Origin: Chenopodium formosanum
Taxonomy: Eukaryota > Streptophyta > Magnoliopsida > Caryophyllales > Amaranthaceae
Length of the DNA stretch: 64,000 nt
Assembly: GCA_024500155.1 (NCBI GenBank)
Contig: CM044867.1
Span: 10,801,632 to 10,865,631 of the forward strand
Direction of reading: 5' to 3'
The notes under the pieces are model-generated. The model did not search any database. It was given only the letters and a program-made list of their open reading frames with translations, and was not told where the DNA came from. Positions 9,888-22,451 of this stretch are shown here, in pieces; the first letter of the stretch is position 1, and each line of letters begins with the position of its first letter. The position numbers and the translations under genes were made by a program.

Positions 9888-12800
9888 TTAGTATAACTTA
9901 ATCATCCCAAGTTCCATTCTCATCTTCTCATGCCTTTCTCTATTCAAGGGCTTAGTTAATATATCTGCAATTTGATTGTCAGTTTGGCAGAAATCTAACT
10001 TAATTAAACCCTTTTCAACATTATCCTTAAGGAAATGATGCCTTATATGAATATGCTTGACTCTTGAATGATGGACTGGATCTTTAGATATGCAAATTGC
10101 ACTAGTGTTATCACAATAGATAGTAATGCAATTGAATTTAATACCAAAGTCACGCAACTGTTGTTTGATCCAAAGGACTTGAGAGCAACAAGCAGCTGCT
10201 GCTACATACTCAGCCTCTGCAGTAGACAATGCAACAGTATTTTGTTTCTTGGAACCCCAAGAAACTAGACAAGAGCCAAGGAACTGAACCATACCTGAGG
10301 TGCTTTTCCTGTTGACTAAGTCACCAGCATAGTCAGCATCAGTAAATCCTCTAAGCATAAAGTCATCACTTCTAGGATAGAACAGACACAGGTTATCTGT
10401 TCCTTTGAGGTATCTCAAAATTCTCTTAACAGCCGTTAGATGAGATTCCTTAGGGTTAGACTGAAATCTAGCACACAATCCAACACTAAAAGAGATGTCA
10501 GGCCTACTGGCTGTTAGATATAGCAATGAACCAATCATACCTCTATAAGTCGTGTGATCCACACTTGTTCCTTGTGGATCATCATCAAGTCTCGTTGCTG
10601 TTCCCATAGGTGTGTGATTTGTCTTGACATTCTCCATGTTGTACTTCTTCAGAAGTTCCTTGATGTACTTCTGCTGGTGAATCATTATTCCTTCTGCTGT
10701 TTGCTTTATTTGGAGTCCAAGGAAGAAATTTAGTTCACCCATCATGCTCATCTCAAATTCACCACCCATTAGCTCAGCAAAGTACTTGCACAAACCATTG
10801 TTAGTAGCACCAAATATAATATCATCAACATAAATCTGTACTACCAACAAATCAGTTCCTCTAGATTTAAGAAAAAGGGTTTTATCAACCTTTCCTCTTT
10901 TGAAATCATTTTTCAGGAGGAACTTTGAGAGCCTTTCATACCAGGCTCTTGGTGCTTGCTTAAGCCCATAAAGAGCTTTATCAAGCTTAAAGACATGATT
11001 TGGAAACTTAGGATTTTCGAAACCTGGAGGTTGTTCTACGAACACCTCCTCATTTAAGTAACCATTTAGAAAAGCACATTTCACATCCATTTGATAGAGT
11101 TTGAAACCCATAAAAGAAGCAAAAGCTACTAGGATTCTAATAGCTTCTAATCTAGCTACTGGAGCAAAGGTTTCATCGAAATCAATACCTTCCTGTTGGT
11201 TATAGCCTTTCACAACCAACCTTGCCTTGTTTCTTACAATGGTACCATGCTCATCCAGCTTGTTCCTGAACACCCACTTGAGCCCAATGATCTTCTTTTC
11301 CTTAGGCTTTGGCTCAAGGTGCCAGACTTTGTTCCTTTCAAACTCATTTAGTTCCTCTTGCATGGCTACTATCCAGTCAGCATCTCCCAAGGCTTCTTGA
11401 TGATTTCGAGGCTCTAGGATGGATAGAAATGCTTGGAACGCACAAAAGTTCCTCATTTGTGATCTGGTTTGAGTTCCTTTCCCAATGTCACTGATTATGA
11501 GATCAGTAGGATGGGAACCTCTATACCTGAATGGCTTGGGATGAAATTCCCTTGCTGGAACTCCAATTTGAGGAGCTTCTTGTCCTGTTCCCTCTGCTTG
11601 TTCCTCTTCAGCTTGTTCCTCATTCACCTGTTCATCTTGGTGAGGAACGTCTTCATTCTCTTGAGGTTCTTCTTCTGCTGCAGGATGCTTTTCTTTGGCT
11701 TGCTTTTGATCTTCTTCTTCATCTTTGTCTCTGATCAATCCTATTTCAAAATCATTATCTTCTTCCTGTTCCTGTACACTCACAAACTGATTAACTTCAT
11801 CAAATATTATGTGAATGCTTTCCTCAACACACATTGAGTTCTTATTGTAAACTCTATAAGCTTTGCTATCAGAGGCATATCCAAGAAATATAGCCTCTTC
11901 ACTTCTCTCATCAAATTTGCCTAGATTTTTCTTACCATTATTATGTACAAAGCACTTACAACCAAAGGCCCTAAGATGAGATATGTTTGGTTTCCTTCCC
12001 CTGAAAAGTTCATAGGGAGTCTTGTTGATGATGCTTCTGATTGTTACTCTGTTAAGAATGTAACATGCTGTATTCACGGCTTCAGCCCAGAAGTTCCTTG
12101 GCAATCCACTTGCAATCAGCATGGTTCTAGCCATTTCCTCAAGGGTTCGATTCTTCCTTTCCACGACGCCATTCTGTTGGGGGGTTCTTGGAGCTGAGAA
12201 GTTATGGTTCATGCCATTTTCCCTGCAAAACTCATCGAATCTTGAGTTCTCAAATTCAGTTCCGTGATCTGATCTGAGATGGACTAGTGAGTAACCACTG
12301 ATTTTCTGTATTTTCTTAGCAAAAGCAACAAACTCGTCAAAAGTTTCATCTTTACTTGCAAGGAAAATAACCCAAGTGAATCTGGAATAATCATCAACAA
12401 TAACCAAAACATATTTCTTGCCACTCCTGCTTTGAATTCTCATGGGACCACACAAGTCCATATGGATTAGTTCCAAAGGCTTTGTAGTGCTCACCATTTT
12501 CTTCAATTTAAAAGATGAACGAACATGCTTGCCTTTCACACATGCATCACAAACTTTATTCTGTAGGAACTTGATAATAGGAAGTCCCACAACCAAGTCC
12601 CTTGACCTTAGTTTGTTAAGTAATGAAAAGCTAGCATGTCCAAAACGTTTATGTCATAGCAGGGGATCATCTTCAACAACACTCAGACATGTAAGGTTGT
12701 TCCTTGGGATTAAGTTGAGGTCTACAGTATACGTATTCCCTCTTCTTGTTCCTTCTAGAACAACCTTTCCTGATTTGTTGTTGATGATGTTGCAAGAATC

Positions 12801-13079
12801 AGAAGTAAAACTTACAGAGTTTCCCTTATCACAAAATTGTGATATACTGAGCAAATTGTGCATTAAGCCCTCGACCAGGAACACATTATCAATGGAATGA
12901 GATTTTGATCTTCCAATTTTTCCTTTTCCAATGATCTCGCCCTTCTTGTTATCCCCAAAGGTTACTGTTCCTCCAGGGTAGTCTTCTAGTGAGAGGAATT
13001 TTGATTTATCACCTGTCATATGCTTTGAACACCCGCTGTCGAGATACCACGAGTTGTTCCCCCTCACTAGAACCTGCAA
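9888..13079 (-). CDS. Element C pol (protease-integrase-RT-RNase H), one nonsense codon
   Basis: One continuous frame of about 1064 codons with a single in-frame TGA at 12654-12656, where the family normally has Trp just before the integrase zinc-finger HKRFGHAS. Order: aspartic protease (WYLDSGCSKHMTGD, start of the frame), integrase HHCC finger (CDACVKGKH), integrase core, RT, RNase H. Numbering from the Met at 12596, the integrase triad is D47, D110 and E146, the latter pair 35 residues apart. RT carries YVDD at 589-592, RNase H has FTDADYAGD near 751 and AEAEY near 793, and the C-terminus has ADILTKPL. All visible catalytic residues are kept, so the nonsense codon is the only obvious lesion. 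Gag lies upstream in a different frame. Confidence 0.9.
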
Positions 13080-13084
13080 GAAAA

Positions 13085-14923
13085 CTAAGCATTAGAATCA
13101 GGAACCCAGGTTTCCTTGGGTTCCTTTGACGTGGATGCAATATCAGTTTTCTTGACCCACACTTGTTTCATATTCCTTTGATTAGCTTCTTCTCTATTCC
13201 AACATTGACCATAGAGATGTCCAGTCTTACCACAAAAGGTACACATCTTCATGCTAGGAAGCTCAACATATTTCTTTTGTTTACCTTTTCTCTTGGTCAT
13301 ATAACCAAGTCCTTCTGTTCTTTTTCCTTGAGCTTCAGCAATCCATTTGGGTACAACTTTTGGGTCAATACTCCTATCCTTTCTAGCATTCACTTCATTT
13401 TCAAGTTGATCTTTTTTATTCCTTAAAGTCGAAAGTTCATTTTTCAGATTTTCAAAATCAACATTGAATTTAAGCAACTGATCACTCGAGGAACTGCTAG
13501 AACTGATATCAGAATTTATGAGCTTATACTGAGTTAATTCAACATTCAGAAGAATACTTTCATTCTTGATTCTATCAGCTATCTCTTTTATGTGTTCATA
13601 CTTAACATTTAGCTCTTGCAATTTGCTTTGGGACTTGGCATAAGCTGTTTCCAACCAAGTGCCATGTTCCTTGCAAACCTTAAGAGCCTTCTCACACTTA
13701 TTTAGTTTCACACAAGTTTCTCTAAAGAATTCTTCTTCTTCTAGACACAAGTCTATTAAGACATCTTTAGAGAGAGTTTTAAGCTGTTTAGGATCAAGAA
13801 ATACCTCTTTGTGGAGTTCCTCAAGGTAGGCCTTTTCATCATCTGATTTGGCCATCAGACACAAATTGGCTGTCTCCTCTTCTGGTTGGTCATCCTCATC
13901 TTCTTCACTGTCAGAATCACCCCAAGCTGCTATCATGGCTTTTCTCATGTCCGACTTTTGAAAGTTTGCTTTGCTGAATTTTTCCTGTCCTTGCTCCTTG
14001 CCCTTTCCTTTTCCTTTATCATTTTCCCAGAGGGGACAGTCCTTGATAAAGTGATCTGGGGATCCACACCTGTGGCAGCTGTAGGCAGGTTTGGCATTGG
14101 AGTTCTTTTTCCCGAAGTTCCTTGAGGTGCGGCCTTTCTTGAATATCCTATTGAACCTTCGAACGATCATGGCAGCTTCATCCTCGTCCACTTCTGAGTC
14201 TTCCTCCTCCTCTGCTTTCAGAGCCAACCCCTTGTTCCTCATGGTTTCAGTGTTGACTCCAAGGTGTAGCTCATGAGTCATGAGAGAACCAGCAAGTTGT
14301 TCGATGTTGAACTTGGTGAAGTCCTTAGTTTCCTGTAGGGCTGTCACCTTAGCTCTCCATCTCTCGTCCTGTGGAAGACTTCTGAGAACCTTCCTAACCT
14401 GCTCATCTGTAGGAATCTGTCTACCAAGGGAAACCAGCTCATTTATAATGTTAGTAAAACGAGTTAGCATCTCCTGGATGGTTTCCTTAGGTTGCATCTC
14501 AAATCTTTCATACTTAGACATAAGTAGATCGATTTTTGAGCGTTTAACCTCATTAGTTCCTTCGTGAGTAATCTGCAGCAAATCCCAGATTTCCTTAGCG
14601 TTCTTGCACCCCATAACACGATTGTGTTCATGTGGTCCAAGCCCGCAATGGAGCAATTTCACAGCCATAGCATTGATTTCCATTTTGTCAAAATCCTCTT
14701 TCTCATATTCAGACATGGGCTTAGGGATTACCTCATTCTGAGCGTTTGTCTTGGTGACTTCGAAATCACCAACTTCAATGACCCTCCATACTTGGTAGTT
14801 CTCCGCCTTGATAAAGATCTCCATACGGTTCTTCCAGTAGGTATAGAACTTCCCGTTGAACATAGGAGGTCTCTGAGTTGAGTATCCTTCCTCGAGCTTT
14901 TCGTGAGTATTCATTTTCTCCAA
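13085..14923 (-). CDS. Element C gag (612 aa)
   Basis: Nucleocapsid/capsid polyprotein. The N-terminal 230 residues match the copia gag fold (PPMFNGKFYTYWKNRM near 19-34, IWDLLQITHEG near 112-122). There are two CX2CX4HX4C zinc knuckles, C283-C296 and C561-C574, which would bind element RNA, and between them a Glu/Lys-rich coiled-coil stretch (about 370-540) typical of Sirevirus gag. The start is the ATG at 14923, 43 bp downstream of the primer site. The frame ends in TAG at 13085-13087; pol resumes 5 bp later in a different frame. Confidence 0.9.
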   Translation of the reverse strand: MEKMNTHEKLEEGYSTQRPPMFNGKFYTYWKNRMEIFIKAENYQVWRVIEVGDFEVTKTNAQNEVIPKPMSEYEKEDFDKMEINAMAVKLLHCGLGPHEHNRVMGCKNAKEIWDLLQITHEGTNEVKRSKIDLLMSKYERFEMQPKETIQEMLTRFTNIINELVSLGRQIPTDEQVRKVLRSLPQDERWRAKVTALQETKDFTKFNIEQLAGSLMTHELHLGVNTETMRNKGLALKAEEEEDSEVDEDEAAMIVRRFNRIFKKGRTSRNFGKKNSNAKPAYSCHRCGSPDHFIKDCPLWENDKGKGKGKEQGQEKFSKANFQKSDMRKAMIAAWGDSDSEEDEDDQPEEETANLCLMAKSDDEKAYLEELHKEVFLDPKQLKTLSKDVLIDLCLEEEEFFRETCVKLNKCEKALKVCKEHGTWLETAYAKSQSKLQELNVKYEHIKEIADRIKNESILLNVELTQYKLINSDISSSSSSSDQLLKFNVDFENLKNELSTLRNKKDQLENEVNARKDRSIDPKVVPKWIAEAQGKRTEGLGYMTKRKGKQKKYVELPSMKMCTFCGKTGHLYGQCWNREEANQRNMKQVWVKKTDIASTSKEPKETWVPDSNA

Positions 14924-14965
14924 GACCTTTCTTCTTCAGGGTTTCCTGATTCTCTTAGAAGTTAG

Positions 14966-14977
14966 GCTCTGATACCA
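14966..14977 (-). other. Primer binding site of element C
   Basis: tggtatcagagc on the minus strand, two bases inside the 5' LTR, complementary to the 3' end of initiator-Met tRNA as in most plant copia elements. Confidence 0.9.
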
Positions 14978-14979
14978 AT

Positions 14980-16397
14980 TGTTGTTTCAATGAATACTAC
15001 AAGAAGGGGGGGTTGAATTGTAGTATGAGAGTTTAGCCAAACTTTTTGCGGAATTAAAATTAAGTTAGCTAAAGGAACTGAGAGATTAACTGAAGGAACT
15101 AAAGAATGCAAGAGAGATTTTACGTGGAAAACTCCTTGGCCCTAACAAGGAGAAAAACCACGACCACTTGGGATTTTGGGAAAAGAATCTTCACTATAAT
15201 AGGGCAAATGATCCTATTACAAGCTAAAGACTCAAACTCAAGTTCCTCTACGAACTTGAGACCCTGAGGAACAAGTCACCCAACTTGTTACTCTTCTCTT
15301 CTCTTTCTCTCTTCTCACTTCTCTGTTCTCTCTTCTCTTTCTCTGTTCTCTGTTCTCTTTCTCTGTTCTCTCTTCTCTTTCTCTTCTCTTTCTCTTCTCT
15401 TTCTCTTTTCTCTTTCTCTTCTCTTTCTCTTCTCTTTCTCTTTTCTCTTCTCTTTCTCATACACAAATGTTCACTCGAACTTCCCCATTCTCCAATTACA
15501 ACTCGAAAGAAAAACAAACTCTAGTATAAGAACATTAAGAACACTCTAATCAACTTATGTGGAATTGGACGCTTGACTCAATTAAAAGCTTGAAAACTTA
15601 TGTGAGCAAGGACAAGTTTTTCCAACAGAAATTATGAACTATTTATAGAGCTATAAACGCTTTGGAAAAACTTCATTGTGCTGCAAACCCATTACGCCAC
15701 TACTCATGCCCACTAAGAAGATCATGTCCCTTAATTTAAGGAACCATGAACTCCTCAATTTTGCAGAACCACGACTTGATGAAGAACGTGGGAGAGTAGG
15801 CCGCAAGTTTTGGAAAACATGGCGATTTTATTTTTTTCAGAAGATATTTTCGAAAATAAGAAAATAAAATAAAATCTTTTTGCACAAGATATTTTCGAAA
15901 TTCAGAAAGAAATAAAATCCCTTTAAAAAGATAAACATTTTAGATTGCAACCGTTTTCCTAAAAACTAGCATGCACAATTTTATCTTCTTAGACCAATTC
16001 CACACAGATTTTTCGAGTGCCATTTAATATCTTATACTTACATAAATCCTAAAATATAAAAATATATTTAGTCTTCATGTTTCTCTGATGAAGCTTCTAC
16101 TCCGAGGCTTCTGTTCCTTGGAAGGAACTTCTCTTCTCTGATGAGGCTTCTTCTCTGAAGCTTCTGTTCCCTGAGGGAACCTTCTCTTCTCCAGTCTTCA
16201 TTTCTGAAGCGCCAGTTCCTGTGAGGGAACTCTTCTTTTTGGATAACTTTGTTTATGGCTTTCCTGTTCCTCATGGTATCTTTGCTCGACACTTAATTCT
16301 CCTAGTCTTTGCACTGATCACACACTCAAACAATCAAGCCCTTATTAGTATGTAAGTGAGTGAGGTTGTGTCATCATCAAAATCATTAAGTCCAACA
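14980..16397 (-). repeat. 5' LTR of element C
   Basis: 1418 bp, the partner of 5790-7207. On the minus strand it carries the promoter of the element: TATA-like tataaata at 15640-15647. The palindromic GTTCC/GGAAC cluster lies at about 16110-16275, upstream of the TATA in transcription direction. Confidence 0.93.
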
Positions 16398-16402
16398 ATA
16401 AT

Positions 16403-19400
16403 ATATTCTGATTTTGTTTATATCACAAAGTTAGTTAAGTGTATATTGGTATTTATCCTTTCCTAGTTTTTTAGCTTAATCATAGCCTAGGATTGCAACT
16501 GTCAGCTTAATTATAGCCTAGGATTGCTATTGTATTTTGTATATAACCGTAATACTGCTCATGAGAATCCTCAAGCAATTACATTATCTTACATGGTATC
16601 TATATCCTATTGAGTTTATATGACTGGTCATAAATTCATGATAATTTGACAATTTGTATTGTTGTGATATTGTGGCTCGTTGGTAATATCTTAATTTTGC
16701 TAATTTATAAGTACTTTATATTATCAATTGATCCCTTTGAATTGTGTTTGATACACTGTCATGCGTTAAGGAGTAGACATTACGAAGTATTGAATTTTAT
16801 CTAGTTCGATTAATAATTATTATCTAGTTTTGGTTGCTTCTTATTGTTTACTTTGTATTTGGTCTTGCATAAGGTATAGTCAACAAATAATTATTATCTA
16901 GTCTTGTGTGTTTGTGACATTAAATGATTGTGAAAGAAGATAATTTCTTGACTATATTGAGGCCTATCAATAGGCAATATATACACTGTGATCAACGTAT
17001 GCTAAGGCTATAAAGAAGGACCTATCTTCCTATAATTAAGGGAAGATACAAAAATATACTACTAACTAATATACATAACTGAATGCTTATCAATATTATT
17101 CTAACAGAATGAGGCCCCGTTCTTTAGAGCTGCTAGCTCTACTCTGCTTTGCTCTGCTGAAATCTGCTCTGCTCTGCTGAAATCTGCTCTGCTCTGCCCT
17201 GCCCTGCTCTGCTTAAAATAGTACTTAAAAATAGCTGCTTCAATCTGCTCTACCCTGCCCTGCCCTGCTCTACTCTGCTCTGCTCTGCTGAAATTTGCTT
17301 TGCACTGCTCTGCTCTGCCCAAAAGCTCGAAAGAACAGGGCCTGAATGTTATTTGAATTGAATCTTACATATTGATATTTATACTTGCATGGCTAGAATA
17401 TTCCATTTCTACTTTTACACGGTGCCACATGTAGGAGTATGAGTCAATAACAAATGAATAGAATATTAACTTGATGAATATACTGTTACATACGTGATTA
17501 AGCCATATGCAAGGTTCTAATACTAAATTCCACTACTTCGGCAATCGGCATTAAGTTCTTTTATTCGTATACGAAGCACGTGATTTGCTTTGTATAAATA
17601 ACATTACTTTTTTTTTTTTTTTTTTTTGCGCTATGCGATTTCAAATTATCACAGATTTATCATTTTGAATTGAATTTATAATATTTTCTTTTATAGCAAA
17701 TTATGTTGAACTTGGCAAAATTTGAATTTGACGCTCTTGATGTCACCAGAAAGAATTAATTATCTTATGTACTAGATGTTGAAATTCATCTAAATACAAA
17801 CGGCCTTTTTCTTTTGTTATCTTTTGATAAGTTGACAAGGTGCTATGTATGTAGTCTGATCGTATTTTGAATTTAAATGTGTATATGAGGGCAGTCTTTT
17901 ATTTTATGTGAAAAAAAATGATTTAGGGATTATGAGCAATAGTGGTAATAATGACAATGTTTACTATATGATATCATATTCCTTAATTAATGTCGATGGA
18001 TGATTGATAGATCTTTATGATTTATTTCAATTGCATATGATAATATGCTAATGTATTTTGAATGATTGATGTGTCATTTAAATATTAAATAATTATATAA
18101 CCATATGGACCTGAAGTTCCTTAAATATTTATGAAGGGTCAGAAAGCCCCAGGAATAATATGAAGACTTATAAATGACCTAGAAATTTCTAATAGTTTCT
18201 AATGTACGTTGCTTGGATAATCCACCGTTTACATATATAATGTGTTCCTATATACACAATGTCGTGTGAAAATATAAAGAATTTGTATAGTTGATATATT
18301 ATTGTCTTTTGTTTTGATGTCCAAGATACCGAACTCTAGCTGAATATTGATAAATAACTAGATTTATTCATTCCCAGAAGTGAATGTGAAATTGCATACT
18401 TAATAGAGATAAGCATGCTTGCATTATATTCTTTTGATTGTATATAATTCATGGAAATCATAAGATAGAATTGCAAACATGAATAAATATTATCTTTATG
18501 AGCAAGAGATTGAACATGCATGACATTGTGAGCAACTCACTAGATAAATATGTTTATGCCCATACTTATGAGATACTCCAATTTAAAATGGATGCAAGAG
18601 GAACACTTGACTTGATATATGACATTGCCAAAATAATTTCTGGCTTAAAAGACACAATAAAATTAATTAAAGGTTGTTGGACAATTAATATTATGCCCCC
18701 ATATGCAAGGATTAGGAGGAGTTATTATTCATTACGTTAATTTATGTAATCATTGCACAAAAACAATAAAATACTTTGATGGTCAGTTTGATACATACAT
18801 TAACTTAAATTTCAACATTTATCTGAAAGAGGTGGCCACACGATAATAAAATCTTTAGTATGATACCATCCTAGAGATATATATGAACAATTGTACTGTC
18901 ATTGACTATATACTAGTTGTAAATGCTCCCATTAAAATTTATGTCCTAGAAGGACAATATCAGTTGTTAATCAACCAAGGAGACGCCTGAAGCATGTTAG
19001 ATTAATGGATACCTATAGATAATATGAATTTTCGAAAAAAGAAAGGAGCAACTGTTGACAATGACAGATTGATGAAGTGATAATCTTTATTAGATCACTA
19101 GAAGCATCATGTTTAGTAAAATTAAAATTTACCATATTTATATAATAGACTCCAGAAGAGTATGAAATGTCCAACAAGATTAGCATGTATCAAGATTATA
19201 CTTAATACTCCAGTAGAGCGTAATTAAGTTATTATTATCGATCAAGTATTAGTTGATTGTCTTGCCAAGTGAAGAAAGATATGCATATTAGTGTTGTTAT
19301 ATTACATTATATTCAAGGCCATGCATAAAATACATTTGATAAGGTGATCACAGAATTGGAAACTGACCATATACAGTTTAAATAAAAGGTGATTGAATGT

Positions 19401-21863
19401 GAAAATTAAATAGGCCATCCGGGTTTAATATATAAATACCTGTTATGAGAACCTGAAGTTTCATTTGATACGAAAGAAATAATGGGCTGACGCTCTCTCA
19501 ATGTTAGATATATGAAATGAATTGAATGGCAAGACATAACATTGAGATTGAGATTCATTTGAATTGTGAATTTAATAGTTTATTTTGACGAAAAATTTCA
19601 AAAGATTGTACACATTTATATATATAAGTTTCTAACAACTTTGTATGGGCATGTGTAATGGGTGGCCAGAAGTTCACCAGGATAATTTATATTTTGTATA
19701 GTTTTAGGTGAGTAGAAGCTCACCGTATTAGGTGACTGAAAGCTCACTAAGGCTACTTGTATGTTAATTTTTTGAGTAACTAATACCTCATTATTAAAGT
19801 CTTTTGATGATCCAGAAGATCACTGTCTCACAATCTCTTGATTATTGGGGCTATTATCAGTCAGCATAAGAATAAAGATAAGAAATGATGAACAACTGCA
19901 CAATATACTCTCCCCCCATGGATAATATTCTCCTGAAGAGATAAATTTTATTGGATATGATCTTCCCAATTAAATGAATTATTTCGCAAATTAATATACT
20001 AAGTTGGTCAAGAATTTAAATGCCCCTATATATGAGTTATTTTACCAACTTAGGGGGAGAAGGGTTAACATAAGTTGGCAAAATCAAAAACTTGATGATC
20101 CCCGTAATGTAAGTTTGAAAAGTTATATGCCAACAATTGTCTACATATTATCAAGATATATATGTTGCACATTTATGATTTGATTTGTATTTAGTTATGA
20201 CTCATGTTGCATAGCGTTGAAGATACATTTTGGTCATATTAATTATGTGTATACATTGAGATAAAATCTTGCCAATTATACTTGAATCACTACACCTAAA
20301 GTACAGTGTAGGTTGTATGATCGGTTCCAAAATAAAGATATGTCTAATATATATGATATATGGCATGATAGTGTAGTTAACACTAATAGTGTAATAGTAT
20401 ATAAATACCATACTGTATGAAATACCCTAAAAGTGATATAGATATCTGAATTATTACAATAGATGGCCAATGATGTAAGAAAGTTATGATGGTACCAATA
20501 AGAAATGTAATCAGATATCATTGCAAAATAGCATGCAAATTAAAATTGTATCTTGAGAAAATATATACCGGTATATGATGGAACCGATATATAATATGCA
20601 TATGCAAAATGAATGGACTTGTGAATAACGGATCAGAAATATATGTCCATTTTGATGTCGACATGAAACTAAGATAATAAATCAAAAGGTTATCGTGGAC
20701 TAGTAGTCCAATTTGAAAATAGATTTTTGAAATCCACACTGTACAGTGTTTACATTTTGAGTCTTTTATTTATATGTATATTTGAATTTTAGATTTTTGC
20801 ATTACTCATTGTATGTATAGGATGTAGTTTGATGCAAAACTCATCACATATGTATTTTGTTTATGATTTTATCATAAATTCTACATCTCATATTGCATGC
20901 ATTAGTTCTATACAACAATTGTGTTATATGTGTATGTTTATGGTATGACGAGTTTCTAATTATGATGAAGTTTACAAGAAGAAATTTATATATACTTCGA
21001 TGGGCTTATAATTGTGATGAAAGTTTACATGATGACGATCCAATAGCATGTTATGAATCATGCTTAAAATTAAAGTTCCCAAAGAACTTACATACAACGT
21101 ATACAAATATGTAGCCCTTCAAATTCTATATTCTGAAAAATGACAATGTTATATTGTTATCAAACTCATGGAGAGTATTGGTGACTAAGTTATTGAGTTT
21201 TCAACCTGAAGTTTAACCAAGTGAGAGTTAATCGATTTTTGTATTGATTGGAAAACTCTCGTCTAAAATGAAAAATGTCTAAATTAAAGAAGAATAGTAA
21301 TGAGATATATTACAGTAAGAATAATCTTCTTATGGTCCAGAAGAACCATGAGTAAAGTATATAATAATTACTTATGTTATATTATTACTAATTTATATAA
21401 GCTTAGATAATGATATCAAGATATCACAGGTTGCCATAAAATATTATCAATATTTAATTAGCAATAGCTACTTTACGACCTCCAGAAGTAGGCAAAATTT
21501 TGATGATGCCTAATAGTGAAGATTTGAATATTCAAGCTTAGCTTGATCAGAGAGGATCAGCTATCAAGGAATGTTATTCAACTACAAATGTGAAGTCACT
21601 AAGGCATTGGATTCATTACATTGGAAGATCTCAAGTTATGCATTCATCAGGAGGAGAAAAATACGCGCTACACTCTTTTTCCCTTAACCATGGTTTTGTC
21701 CCACATTGGGTTTTCCTGGTATGATTTTTAACGAGGCATCATGTCAAGGCGTATTATGAAAGTGTTGTACTCTTTTTCCTTCACTAGGTTTTTATCCCAT
21801 CGGGTTTTCCCTAATAAGGTTTTAACGAGGCACACTATTCGATAATGGTCATCCAAGGGGGAG
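16403..21863 (+). other. Element B internal region, 3' part
   Basis: About 5.5 kb without readable protein domains; only short open frames occur. A fragment near 18970-19015 is weakly suggestive of a decayed copia polyprotein linker (Lys/Arg/Pro-rich translation) but is not convincing. The block 21667-21850 twice contains 'tgggttttcc' followed by 'tttttaacgaggc' or a close variant, a motif commonly seen just upstream of the polypurine tract in plant copia elements. The purine tract itself is at 21854-21863. Confidence 0.6.
17112..17343. mobile_element. MITE, AGGCCCTGTTCTTT family, copy 2
   Basis: 232 bp, termini aggccccgttcttta and, inverted, aggccctgttctttcg. The interior is made of 'gctctgctctgctgaa' repeats. 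A 5-bp direct repeat gaatg flanks it (17107-17111, 17344-17348). It lies in opposite orientation to copy 1. The superfamily is not established. Confidence 0.75.
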
Positions 21864-21875
21864 TGTTATATAATA
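21864..21875 (+). repeat. 3' LTR of element B, first piece
   Basis: Only the first 12 bp (tgttatataata) precede the Stowaway insertion. The LTR continues at 32951. Confidence 0.8.
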
Positions 21876-21945
21876 CTCCATCCGTCCTCTTTTGATAGTC
21901 CCTTATGAGAATTTTTCACGGGAATTAATAAACACAAATAAGAAT
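21876..21945. mobile_element. Stowaway MITE, left part
   Basis: Starts ctccatccgtcctc after a TA target site (21874-21875). Its inverted partner ends at 32950. The MITE is split by element D, whose agaat target duplication is 21941-21945. Reassembled length is about 310 bp. Confidence 0.85.
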
Positions 21946-22430
21946 TGTTAGGGTAATTTTACCCCGCCATGTGGACCAACCAGAGGGTGACACGTGTCAG
22001 CCCCAGGGTGGTCCAAAGTGGACCTATCCCTGCTTGTCACGTGTCATCCCAGATATTTGGAGGATGACGGCCTTCAGGCCCAAATCCCGAGAAAGCCGTA
22101 AAACGGCGCAGCCCACCACTGATTAGGGTTCTGTGACCTAATCAGGGGCACAATTCCCAAGGACCCTATAAATTGGGAGATTCCCCTCTTTTGGAGGGCA
22201 CGTTTTATCATTTATTACAAATTGTCCCTTTAATAGAGACAACTGAGCTTGGAATCCGAGTAGATCCCCACATAAATTTCCACACCTTTTTCTCTCCTTT
22301 CAAGTTACTAACTTGATCGTCGGAGGCGGAGCACCTACCAACTGGTGTCTCCGTTTGTCTTGCAGGTACAGGCCGCACCGGACCAGTCTTCGAGCTGTAA
22401 CTCTCCCGAGGGACAAAAACACCCAAAACA
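21946..22430 (+). repeat. 5' LTR of element D
   Basis: tgttagggtaatttt... to ...acccaaaaca. TATA-like ctataaat is at 22166-22173. Near the 3' end lie a conserved motif (22308-22327) and a hairpin (22327-22353). Confidence 0.92.
22327..22353 (+). promoter_or_regulatory. LTR stem-loop of element D
   Basis: CGGAG and CACC pair with GGTG and CTCCG around an 8-base loop (22336-22343) with one bulged base: a 9-bp stem directly after 'cgtcggagg' and before 'ttgcaggt'. Elements E and F have different hairpins in the same place. Confidence 0.6.
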
Positions 22431-22450
22431 TTTGGCGCCATCTGTGGGGA
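22431..22450 (+). other. Primer binding site region of element D
   Basis: tttggcgccatctgtgggga directly follows the LTR. Nearly the same sequence follows the LTRs of E (47801) and F (61760). The primer tRNA was not identified. Confidence 0.7.
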
Positions 22451-22451
22451 G

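Larger units (their letters stand above)
5790..16397 (-). mobile_element. Element C: young Sirevirus-like copia retrotransposon
   Basis: A 10.6-kb element with 1418-bp LTRs (5790-7207 and 14980-16397), a 5-bp target duplication ataat (5785-5789 and 16398-16402), and minus-strand gag, pol and an extra sense ORF. The primer site at 14966-14977 reads tggtatcagagc on the minus strand, the initiator-Met tRNA complement. Comparing the two LTRs along their length shows 4 substitutions (all transitions) and no indel, so the insertion is very recent. Sirevirus assignment rests on the long gag with two zinc knuckles and a long coiled coil, the pol signature (for example WYLDSGCSKHMTGD), the long LTR with palindromic GTTCC/GGAAC repeats, the doubled polypurine tract and the accessory ORF downstream of pol. 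Confidence 0.92.

Noticed and set aside
18498..18740. 80-codon frame in element B interior
   Set aside because: No family resemblance, surrounded by stops, AT-rich; not supported as a gene.
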